This document shows, piece after piece, positions 1 through 5,792 of a DNA stretch of 10,971 nt. This stretch comes from CAZTKP01 sp964614215 (GTDB taxonomy: Bacteria; UBP6; UBA1177). The notes beneath the pieces were generated by a model. It made no database searches. It was given only the letters and a program-made list of their open reading frames with translations, and was not told where the DNA came from. The stretch lies in contig CAZTKP010000086.1 in assembly GCA_964614215.1 (NCBI GenBank), positions 1 to 10,971 on the forward strand, in the 5' to 3' direction. Numbering within the stretch: position 1 is the stretch's first letter; each line of letters starts with the position of its first letter. A program made the position numbers and the translations under genes.

Positions 1-237
1 GTGATGAAGATAAATCAGGCCCGGTTTTTAAGGCAACTTCAGGGAGAACAAGAAGAAATTCAGGTCTTCCGACCGCTCTTTGTCGTCCGTGCACAAGTGT
101 TTCGAGAATAAAACATTATTATCAGTGAAAATTCAGCAGCTTATATAGATCTCATATTTCAGGTAAGCAATATTTAAATAAAAAATCGGTTTTCCAGTCA
201 CTATACTGATAACTGAACATTCACCTTGGAGGGGAAA
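1..237. other. Upstream spacer with no convincing gene
   Basis: The first 110 bases are less AT-rich than what follows and are open in several frames on both strands. A plus-strand frame of about 36 codons ends at 109-111. None has a start with a Shine-Dalgarno or a recognisable product. Bases 112-225 are AT-rich and look like an ordinary promoter and leader region. A TATACT at 202-207 could be a -10 box for the methyltransferase, but I see no good -35 box at the right spacing. Confidence 0.5.
228..234 (+). promoter_or_regulatory. Ribosome binding site fixing the methyltransferase start
   Basis: GGAGGGG lies just upstream of the ATG at 238, with about 4-5 bases between the core and the start codon. 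An in-frame TTG at 226 would place this site inside the coding region, so the ATG is preferred. Confidence 0.8.
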
Positions 238-999
238 ATGGGAGAGGCAATTAAAATATGGGAAAAGTGGGAAAACAAAGAGTATAGCAATCTGAAAACT
301 TATTCTTTAATGCAGCAATCTGAATATATTCAGGAGGTTGTGAGGAAGGCGTTTCTTGAATCAATGGTGAAAAGAATACGGCGAATAACTGATGGCAGAG
401 TTTTTAAACACACGGTCGATCTTGGCTGTGCGACAGGAGAATGGTCCTGCAAATACGCAGATCTATCTGAAAAAGTTACGGGTCTTGATCTGAACGATTC
501 GTTCCTCAAACAGGCAGAGAAAAACAAATCGGCCTGCATGAATGGTAAAAAGATCACTTTTCTAAAGTCAAATCTTCTTGAGTACGATAACTATGATAAT
601 GCTGACTTTGTCTGTAGTGGAGCAGTGCTCATGTATGTAAACGATACACAGATAGAAGAGCTTATACAGAAAATAAACAGTAGAACAGAAGAAGATGCCT
701 GGATCTATATCCGTGTCTCTGTCAGAGCTTTTCTGCATCCCAGAAAAGATAATGATATCGGTTTCTACAGAACCAGAAGATTTTATAAAAAGCTCTTTAA
801 GAGCAGCGGTTTTAAGATCGTTGATGTATGTTCAACCTCACATGTAGTTATTCATGAAATGCTTCGAGACGTAACGAAATTTAATAAAATTCCGTTCATG
901 GAAAACATCTTTTTTAAGTTCATAGGATTTTTCATTATCCTAAAACAGATGATCTTCGGCGGAAACGATTATCTGAACTTTATTTTGAAGAAAAAATAG
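238..999 (+). CDS. Class I SAM-dependent methyltransferase
   Basis: This 253-residue protein carries a Rossmann-type SAM-binding fold. Motif I is VDLGCATGE at residues 60-68, with an acidic motif II, GLDLND, at 82-87. A motif IV-like strand, FVCSGAVLMYV, lies at 124-134. Aromatic and basic residues (HPRKDNDIGFYRTRRFYKKLF, about 167-187) resemble the late substrate-side region of small-molecule or lipid/quinone-type methyltransferases. The C-terminus has a hydrophobic stretch at about 224-240, rich in Phe and Ile, that might associate with the membrane or pack on the core. The substrate cannot be assigned. The start is the ATG with a strong GGAGGGG. The gene stands alone: the downstream operon has its own promoter, and I see no hairpin-plus-T-run terminator. 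The fold is secure; the specific function is unknown. Confidence 0.85.
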   Translation: MGEAIKIWEKWENKEYSNLKTYSLMQQSEYIQEVVRKAFLESMVKRIRRITDGRVFKHTVDLGCATGEWSCKYADLSEKVTGLDLNDSFLKQAEKNKSACMNGKKITFLKSNLLEYDNYDNADFVCSGAVLMYVNDTQIEELIQKINSRTEEDAWIYIRVSVRAFLHPRKDNDIGFYRTRRFYKKLFKSSGFKIVDVCSTSHVVIHEMLRDVTKFNKIPFMENIFFKFIGFFIILKQMIFGGNDYLNFILKKK

Positions 1000-1016
1000 A
1001 GCAGATCTCCATAACT

Positions 1017-1044
1017 TTGACTAATTACATTCCTCAAATATAAT
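1017..1044 (+). promoter_or_regulatory. Sigma70-type promoter for the rlmB-rnc-cyuA operon
   Basis: TTGACT (1017-1022) and a perfect TATAAT (1039-1044) are separated by 16 bases. Transcription would begin near 1051 and leave a leader of about 30 bases before the rlmB ATG at 1082. This is one of the two best promoter matches in the window. The -10 box sits between the arms of an inverted repeat, recorded separately. Confidence 0.7.
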
Positions 1045-1062
1045 TCTGCGGTATTTTGAGGA
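1031..1062. repeat. 8-bp inverted repeat flanking the -10 box (possible operator)
   Basis: TCCTCAAA at 1031-1038 is exactly complementary to TTTGAGGA at 1055-1062, with 16 bases between them. The left arm fills the end of the promoter spacer and directly abuts TATAAT. The right arm lies just after the expected transcription start. There is no T-run after it, so it is a poor terminator for the upstream gene. A repressor site over the promoter is a better reading, but no regulator is identified. Confidence 0.45.
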
Positions 1063-1081
1063 CTTTAAGTCGGAAAGGGTA

Positions 1082-1822
1082 ATGGCAAGAGCATCAGTTG
1101 AATATGTTTACGGGATCAACGCCAGTTTTGAGGTGGTGATCGGTGGCAAGAGGAAGGCTCAGAGGCTTTTCGTGAATGAAAAATCCAACAGAAACCCCAG
1201 AATTATCAAGCTTGTAGAGGTGGTTTCCAAAAATGAGATCCCGGTTGAATGGGTTTCAAAAGAGAGACTTAACCAGCTTTCAGGTTCAAGGGACAATCAG
1301 GGAGCAGTTCTAAAAGTTAAGCCTTATAAATACGATGATTTTGATGATATTGTTGATAGTCCGAGGATTCTTCTTTTTGATAATGTCGAAGATCCTCATA
1401 ATGTCGGCGCTGTGCTTAGAAGTGCGGAGATCTTCGGTTTTTCGACCGTTCTTATGCCGATGAAGGGTGTTCCTGAAGTCTATCCATCAGTTGTGAAGGT
1501 GAGTGCCGGTGCATCTGAGCATCTTAAAATTGTCAGAGAGGCGAACTCGAACAGTTACATAAAACGTCTCCAGGAAGATCACGGATACATCGTTGCAGCT
1601 CTTGACGGAAAGGGAAAGAGCACTTTTGAGGATGTGAAAAAATGCGCTCCTGAGAAACTGGTCCTCGTTATCGGCGGAGAGGATAAATCTGTAGGTCAGT
1701 ACATACTTAACAAGGCGGATTTTGTGATTGCCATTCCCCAGTTCGGCAGAATAAATTCCTTAAATGCATCAGTTGCCGCAAGTATCTCCATGTATGAACT
1801 TGGAGGGAAAAATGCCGTTTGA
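1082..1822 (+). CDS. rlmB: 23S rRNA 2'-O-ribose methyltransferase, RlmB/TrmH (SpoU) family
   Basis: The 246-residue protein is a SPOUT-class RNA 2'-O-methyltransferase. Residues 6-80 form the N-terminal RNA-binding domain of the RlmB group (GINASFEVVIGGKRKAQRLFV). The knotted catalytic domain follows. Motif 1 is DNVEDPHNVGAVLRSAEIFG (100-119), with the conserved Asn107 and Arg113. Motif 2 is LVLVIGGED (193-201), and motif 3 is IPQFGRINSLNASVAASISM (218-237). RlmB methylates G2251 of 23S rRNA in the peptidyl-transferase P loop in E. coli; a related TrmH-family target is possible. The ATG is preceded by GGAAAGGG (1072-1079). The last 11 bases overlap rnc, so translation is probably coupled. Length fits the family. 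Confidence 0.88.
   Translation: MARASVEYVYGINASFEVVIGGKRKAQRLFVNEKSNRNPRIIKLVEVVSKNEIPVEWVSKERLNQLSGSRDNQGAVLKVKPYKYDDFDDIVDSPRILLFDNVEDPHNVGAVLRSAEIFGFSTVLMPMKGVPEVYPSVVKVSAGASEHLKIVREANSNSYIKRLQEDHGYIVAALDGKGKSTFEDVKKCAPEKLVLVIGGEDKSVGQYILNKADFVIAIPQFGRINSLNASVAASISMYELGGKNAV
1802..1807 (+). promoter_or_regulatory. Ribosome binding site for rnc inside the end of rlmB
   Basis: GGAGGG is encoded within the Gly-Gly codons near the C-terminus of rlmB, four bases before the rnc ATG at 1812. It decides the rnc start over an in-frame ATG at 1764, which would add 16 residues that do not belong to the RNase III family. Confidence 0.8.
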
Positions 1823-2516
1823 TAGAACACTTCTGACAGAACTTGAAAATAAGATAGATTATAAATTTGAAAATCTTCAGCTTATTGAGGAGGCTTTCAC
1901 TCATCCCAGTGCATCAGTAAGCGGGGAAAAGGATTATCAGAGGCTGGAATTCCTCGGTGATGAAGTCGTGGGGCTTGGTGTTTCAAAGCTACTTTTCAGA
2001 CAGTTTCCCAATGCAGAAGAAGGAAGACTGTCAAAGGCACGCAGTAACCTCATTGATGAAGCTGGTCTAGCCTTTAACGCAAGGACTCTCGATCTTGGCG
2101 AACTGCTCATACTTGGAAAAGGTGAGGAGAAGATGAACGGAAGGGAGAAGGATTCCATTCTCAGTGATGTTTTTGAGTCGATGATGGGCGTTATCTTTCT
2201 TGAGGCAGGCTGGGAAAAGGCATTTCAGGTAATTGAGGATGTGTTCCTTCCACTTATAAATGCATCTCCCGATATTGATGACCTTCTTAACCATATAAAT
2301 CGTGACTACAAGACCAGACTCCAGGAGATCGCACAGGAACTGGAACTGCCGCTTCCCGAATACAACCTTGTAGACAGAATCGGTCCCGAGCATCAGCTTA
2401 TGTTCAGGATCGAATGTAACGCAATGGGATACAGCTGCATGGGAGTCGGGAAAAATAAAAAATCGGCAGAACAGTCAGCAGCGATGAAGATCCTCAAGGA
2501 AATGAGAATAGTCTAG
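1812..2516 (+). CDS. rnc: Ribonuclease III
   Basis: A 234-residue RNase III that cleaves double-stranded RNA, chiefly in rRNA precursor maturation and mRNA turnover. The nuclease domain (about 5-150) holds the signature RLEFLGDEVVG at 44-54. It also has the second metal-binding segment DSILSDVFESMMG (114-126). By alignment with the family, the catalytic residues are Glu46, Asp50, Asp119 and Glu122, all present. A double-stranded RNA-binding domain fills 164-232 and ends in the typical GKNKKSAEQSAAMKIL helix. Length matches bacterial RNase III. The start overlaps the last 11 bases of rlmB, pairing two genes that act on ribosomal RNA. The stop codon TAG is part of the AGGAG that serves the next gene. 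Confidence 0.95.
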   Translation: MPFDRTLLTELENKIDYKFENLQLIEEAFTHPSASVSGEKDYQRLEFLGDEVVGLGVSKLLFRQFPNAEEGRLSKARSNLIDEAGLAFNARTLDLGELLILGKGEEKMNGREKDSILSDVFESMMGVIFLEAGWEKAFQVIEDVFLPLINASPDIDDLLNHINRDYKTRLQEIAQELELPLPEYNLVDRIGPEHQLMFRIECNAMGYSCMGVGKNKKSAEQSAAMKILKEMRIV

Positions 2517-2522
2517 GAGTGA

Positions 2523-3818
2523 ATGATGGCAATTGATAACTCAAAATACATAAACATCTTTAACAAGGAAGTTGTTCCCGCTCTCGGATGTACGGAACCT
2601 ATAGCCGTTGCTCTTGCAGCCGCCACATCAGCAAAGAATCTTGGGAAAAAAGTTGAAAAGATGGAGCTTTTTCTTAGCGGAAACATCATAAAGAACGGAA
2701 TGGGAGTCGGAATTCCAGGGACAGGGATGGTGGGACTCAGAATTGCCGCGGCTCTCGGAGTTACAGGCGGTGATCCTGATAAAATGCTCGAAGTCCTCAC
2801 AGGTGTTACTGAAAAGGATATTGATGTCGCCAAGAAGATGGTTGTTGATGAAAAAGTTGACATAACCAAGAAGGACAATGTCGATAAACTTTATATCGAG
2901 GCGAAGTGTTTTAACGGCAACGATTACGCCAGTACGCTTATCTGCGGATCGCACACTAACATTGTTCTTGAAGATGTGAACGGAACAGTTATCTCACAGA
3001 AATCCTGCCACGCCTTCGGAGAGCAGGAAGAAGAAGCTTCGTCTCAGATTACTGAACACGAAATGACAGTCGAAGGGATCTGGGAATTCATAAATAATGT
3101 TCCGCTTGATGAGATAAGTTATGTAATGAAGGGAGTCGACCTCAATAGAACCATCGGACTTGAAGGTCTGATAGGTGACTACGGACTTATGGTCGGTAAA
3201 ACCCTCAGACAGAATATAGTGAAAGGGCTTATCAGTGACGATATGTCAAACTGGGCGATGACGCTTACTGCGGCTGCCGCTGATGCAAGAATGGCAGGCT
3301 CAATTCTTCCTGTGATGAGTAACTCTGGAAGCGGAAATCAGGGGATAACGGTCATGCTTCCTGTCCTTGCTGTTTCAGAAAGACTTCACTGCTCGAAAGA
3401 AAAGCTTATCAGGGCACTTTATCTTTCAAATTTAATTGCGATCCATCTTAAGGAATATATGGCAAAACTTTCAGCACTTTGCGGAGTTGTAACAGCTGCG
3501 ACAGGTGCCTCCTGCGGAATAGTTTATCTTCTCGGCGGTGATCTCAAACAGATAGATTATGCAATAAAAAGTATGATAGGAAACATCTCGGGAATGATCT
3601 GTGACGGAGCGAAGGCCGGATGTTCACTTAAAGTCTCTACATCTGTAAGTGCCGCACTTCAAAGCGCTTTTCTTGCCGTTGAGAACAGAGAGGTTTCAGA
3701 ATTCGACGGCATTATTGAAAAGGATATTGAAAAGACAATTAAGAATCTTGCTCAGGTCGTTAGTGAGGGAATGGAGGAAACAGACAGGGTAATTCTTGAT
3801 ATCATGAGCTGTAAGTAA
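2523..3818 (+). CDS. cyuA: Iron-sulfur L-cysteine desulfidase (CyuA/UPF0597 family)
   Basis: This 431-residue protein matches the E. coli YhaM/CyuA family along its length. The family degrades L-cysteine to pyruvate, sulfide and ammonia using an oxygen-sensitive [4Fe-4S] cluster; it is related to the serine dehydratase alpha chain and is sometimes annotated as such. Landmarks are PALGCTEPI (19-27), VGIPGTGMVG (62-71), DARMAG then MSNSGSGNQGITV (254-277), LSALCGVVTAATGA (316-329) and GMICDGAKAGC (357-367). Cys23, Cys320 and Cys360 are the likely cluster ligands: their spacing matches the ligands known in the methanogen desulfidase. AGGAG at 2515-2519 overlaps the rnc stop. It gives 3 bases to the ATG at 2523 and 6 to the ATG at 2526, so the second Met may be the true start. 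The 3' end overlaps the opposing phosphodiesterase gene by 17 bases. No signal peptide, so cytoplasmic. Confidence 0.85.
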   Translation: MMAIDNSKYINIFNKEVVPALGCTEPIAVALAAATSAKNLGKKVEKMELFLSGNIIKNGMGVGIPGTGMVGLRIAAALGVTGGDPDKMLEVLTGVTEKDIDVAKKMVVDEKVDITKKDNVDKLYIEAKCFNGNDYASTLICGSHTNIVLEDVNGTVISQKSCHAFGEQEEEASSQITEHEMTVEGIWEFINNVPLDEISYVMKGVDLNRTIGLEGLIGDYGLMVGKTLRQNIVKGLISDDMSNWAMTLTAAAADARMAGSILPVMSNSGSGNQGITVMLPVLAVSERLHCSKEKLIRALYLSNLIAIHLKEYMAKLSALCGVVTAATGASCGIVYLLGGDLKQIDYAIKSMIGNISGMICDGAKAGCSLKVSTSVSAALQSAFLAVENREVSEFDGIIEKDIEKTIKNLAQVVSEGMEETDRVILDIMSCK

Positions 3819-4476
3819 GCGCTCTGTCCGGATAATCTGAAATTATTCCAAGAACACGTTCATCTTCCTTAAATCTTCTGATATCGTAATCTTTGTTCAC
3901 TGTCCACAGAATAGTTTTAAGTCCGGTTTTTGAATACAACGTCCCATATTTATCAAAAATAGAGTGGTGGGGAAGCAGCAGGTCGGGGCTGACAGCCTGC
4001 ACTCTTTTTTCAATGTCCGTAGAGGTCTCCTTATCAAAGAGCAGCCCGGCGGTTACATCGGGAAAGGCCGCCTTAACCGTTTTTACCGCTTCATCATAAA
4101 AAGAGGTGACAATGAACTCTTCCGGGTCATAGAACTCAAGTATTTCATGAACTGCGGCCTCTGTAATTTCGGGTTCCTTTATCTCGGCATCGAGCATGAT
4201 CCTGCCCTTACAGAGTGCCAGTGTTTCCTTAAGCAAGGGGATCTTGTAACTTGAACTTAATGATGAATATGGATTCTCTGAGATCCTGAGACCTTCAGCG
4301 TCAGCATCGTGATGGACAATAAGTTTTCCGTCAAAAGTTGTGCGTATGTCAAACTCTATGAAATCAGCTCCGCAGCAGATGGCCTCTTCAAAACTTGCAA
4401 GAGTATTTTCTTTTTTCTTTTTCGGGCAACCCCGGTGTCCGCCTATTAGAAATCTCTGTGAATTTATCATTCCCAT
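3802..4476 (-). CDS. Glycerophosphodiester phosphodiesterase (GDPD family)
   Basis: This 224-residue TIM-barrel enzyme would hydrolyse glycerophosphodiesters such as glycerophosphocholine or glycerophosphoethanolamine to glycerol-3-phosphate and an alcohol. It shows the family landmarks in order: GGHRG (12-16, catalytic His14 and Arg15), ENTLASFEEA (23-32), FIEFDIRTTFDGKLIVHHD (39-57, metal ligands Glu41 and Asp43, second catalytic His56), DAEIK (96-100, Glu98 and Lys100), LWTVN (190-194) and GIISDYPD (210-217). It has no signal peptide, so it is probably cytoplasmic and UgpQ-like, though slightly short. A second start, the ATG at 4470, gives a classic ATGA overlap with the upstream dehydrogenase stop and is equally plausible. 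Neither start has a good Shine-Dalgarno, so translation is probably coupled to the upstream gene. Confidence 0.9.
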   Translation of the reverse strand: MGMINSQRFLIGGHRGCPKKKKENTLASFEEAICCGADFIEFDIRTTFDGKLIVHHDADAEGLRISENPYSSLSSSYKIPLLKETLALCKGRIMLDAEIKEPEITEAAVHEILEFYDPEEFIVTSFYDEAVKTVKAAFPDVTAGLLFDKETSTDIEKRVQAVSPDLLLPHHSIFDKYGTLYSKTGLKTILWTVNKDYDIRRFKEDERVLGIISDYPDRALTYSS

Positions 4477-5591
4477 GGAAAAGTATAACCAACATCAAGT
4501 CTTTGATTTAACTCAGAGAATTGTTTTCTAAGCACGGGAGTGACAGGACATCCGTGTTCCTTTCTGTACTGCCATGCTATCCATTCCTTTTCTCCGGCTG
4601 TGTATATCTTTTCTTCTCCCGGAGCGACCTGAGAATTTCTAAGCTGCCTCATGATGGCTCCTGCGATCGACTTAAAAACTGAAGGATCTATGAAGTTCTC
4701 AATATTAACTGCGATAAAGAAGTGTCCCAGAGGATAGGGGATCTTATTTCCATTCTCATCGTGACCATTGAGATCTTTCATGAACTTTCCGCCTGCCAGA
4801 GCTGCAGAAAGAACTTCAACAACCGTTGCATATCCATAGCCTTTGTGCCCCGCAGTTGTTTCACCGATCCCGCCGATCGGAACAAGCGATGCCTGACCTT
4901 TAACAAGGTCGATGAGGACCTGTGAAGTATCAGTTCTTGTCTTTCCGTCTTTTCCTACAACCCAGCCTTCAGGAAGTTCTTTTCCGATCCTTTCGTATGC
5001 TTCGATCTTTCCTCTCTGAGCAACTGAAGTGGCACAGTCCAGCATGAAAGGAAAATCTTCATCAGTTGGAAAACCTATTGTCAGAGGATTTGTTCCAAGC
5101 ATATTCTCAACCCCGAAAGTCGGAGCAATAGAAGGTCTGGCGTTTGTTCCCGTTATTCCTATCATGTTATTGTCACAGGCCATGAGAGGGTAGTAGCCCG
5201 CAATTCCGTAATGAGTGGAATTTCTGACGGCAGTCATTCCCATTCCTGTTTCCTTAGCTTTGTCGATCGCGATCTGCATGGCTGCTTTTGAAATGACGTG
5301 TCCCATACCGTTATGACCGTCAATTACAGCGGTTGTCTGTGTCTCGTTCACGATCTCTACATCTGTTTGCGGGTTGAGAATTCCCTGCTCGATCCTGTCA
5401 ACATAGATAAGTTTGAACCGTCCTATACCGTGAGAATCTATTCCTCTTTTATCAGCCGTAATAAGCACGTCCGCAACAATTGCAGCATCATCTTTCGGAA
5501 CACCCAGTTTAACAAGGCAGTCCCTCATGAAGTTCTCAAGAATGTCAAAGTCTGTCCACATACAGGTTGGATATCTGTCACCGTAACTCAT
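4467..5591 (-). CDS. Type-2 malate/L-lactate dehydrogenase family oxidoreductase (Ldh_2)
   Basis: A 374-residue NAD(P)-dependent 2-hydroxyacid dehydrogenase of the Ldh_2 family, which is unrelated to classical Rossmann malate dehydrogenases. Landmarks are ADKRGIDSHGIGRF (46-59, His54), VRNSTHYGIAGYYPLMA (122-138, His127), MLGTNPLTIGFPT (164-176), DCATSV (185-190), GHKGYGYA (248-255) and LGHFFIAVN (288-296). Members act on malate, lactate, ureidoglycolate, sulfolactate or 2,3-diketogulonate, and the substrate cannot be told from sequence here. Starting at 5591 is supported by GGAGGA three bases upstream; an in-frame ATG at 5630 would add 13 unconvincing residues and lacks such a site. The gene heads a two-gene minus-strand operon with the phosphodiesterase. 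Cytoplasmic. Confidence 0.88.
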   Translation of the reverse strand: MSYGDRYPTCMWTDFDILENFMRDCLVKLGVPKDDAAIVADVLITADKRGIDSHGIGRFKLIYVDRIEQGILNPQTDVEIVNETQTTAVIDGHNGMGHVISKAAMQIAIDKAKETGMGMTAVRNSTHYGIAGYYPLMACDNNMIGITGTNARPSIAPTFGVENMLGTNPLTIGFPTDEDFPFMLDCATSVAQRGKIEAYERIGKELPEGWVVGKDGKTRTDTSQVLIDLVKGQASLVPIGGIGETTAGHKGYGYATVVEVLSAALAGGKFMKDLNGHDENGNKIPYPLGHFFIAVNIENFIDPSVFKSIAGAIMRQLRNSQVAPGEEKIYTAGEKEWIAWQYRKEHGCPVTPVLRKQFSELNQRLDVGYTFPWE

Positions 5592-5594
5592 GGT

Positions 5595-5600
5595 TCCTCC
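5595..5600 (-). promoter_or_regulatory. Ribosome binding site fixing the Ldh_2 start
   Basis: Read on the minus strand, GGAGGA is followed by ACC and the ATG that begins at 5591. It selects this start over the upstream in-frame ATG at 5630. Confidence 0.75.
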
Positions 5601-5618
5601 GGAAAAAAAGTTCATAAA

Positions 5619-5647
5619 ATTATACAGCAAAGAACCCCTTTCAACAA
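5619..5647 (-). promoter_or_regulatory. Sigma70-type promoter for the Ldh_2-GDPD operon
   Basis: On the minus strand, TTGTTG (5642-5647) and a perfect TATAAT (5619-5624) are separated by 17 bases. The -35 box matches only its first three positions well. A TTGAAA lies three bases closer to the -10 box, with too short a spacer. Initiation near 5612 would leave a leader of about 20 bases before the ATG. It also shows that the longer frame starting at 5630 would begin upstream of the transcript. Confidence 0.6.
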
Positions 5648-5696
5648 ATAATAACTTGTATTTCAGGTGTCCATATTTGGAAATTCGGACAGGAAT

Positions 5697-5739
5697 CCGC
5701 TTTTTTTCGGGACAGTTTTATAAAAGCGGTCGAAAAAAG
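5697..5739. repeat. Overlapping inverted repeats in the divergent spacer
   Basis: CCGCTTTT (5697-5704) is exactly complementary to AAAAGCGG (5722-5729), with 17 bases between. The same left region, CTTTTTTTCG (5700-5709), can instead pair with CGAAAAAAG (5731-5739), allowing one unpaired T. The two pairings share the left arm and so exclude each other. The element lies 54-96 bases before the subtilase start and upstream of the minus-strand promoter. I see no well-spaced promoter for the subtilase in 5648-5792; a GATAAT at 5743-5748 lacks a good -35 box. Confidence 0.4.
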
Positions 5740-5792
5740 GGTGATAATCCTCTAAATTTATTTTGTTGTGTTGTAATTTACAGAGGTGAAAG

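Noticed and set aside
1031..1070. Inverted repeat considered as a terminator for the methyltransferase
   Set aside because: The loop is 16 bases, the stem is A/T-rich, and no T-run follows. It overlaps a good promoter instead.
1764..1811. Upstream in-frame start for RNase III
   Set aside because: It lies within the conserved motif 3 of rlmB and would add non-family residues. The ATG at 1812 has GGAGGG four bases ahead.
2067..2954. Several minus-strand open frames within rnc and cyuA
   Set aside because: They are antisense to strongly conserved family motifs, and none shows a start with a ribosome binding site.
5592..5630. Upstream start for the Ldh_2 gene
   Set aside because: The added 13 residues do not fit the family, the ATG at 5591 has GGAGGA, and the likely transcription start lies near 5612.
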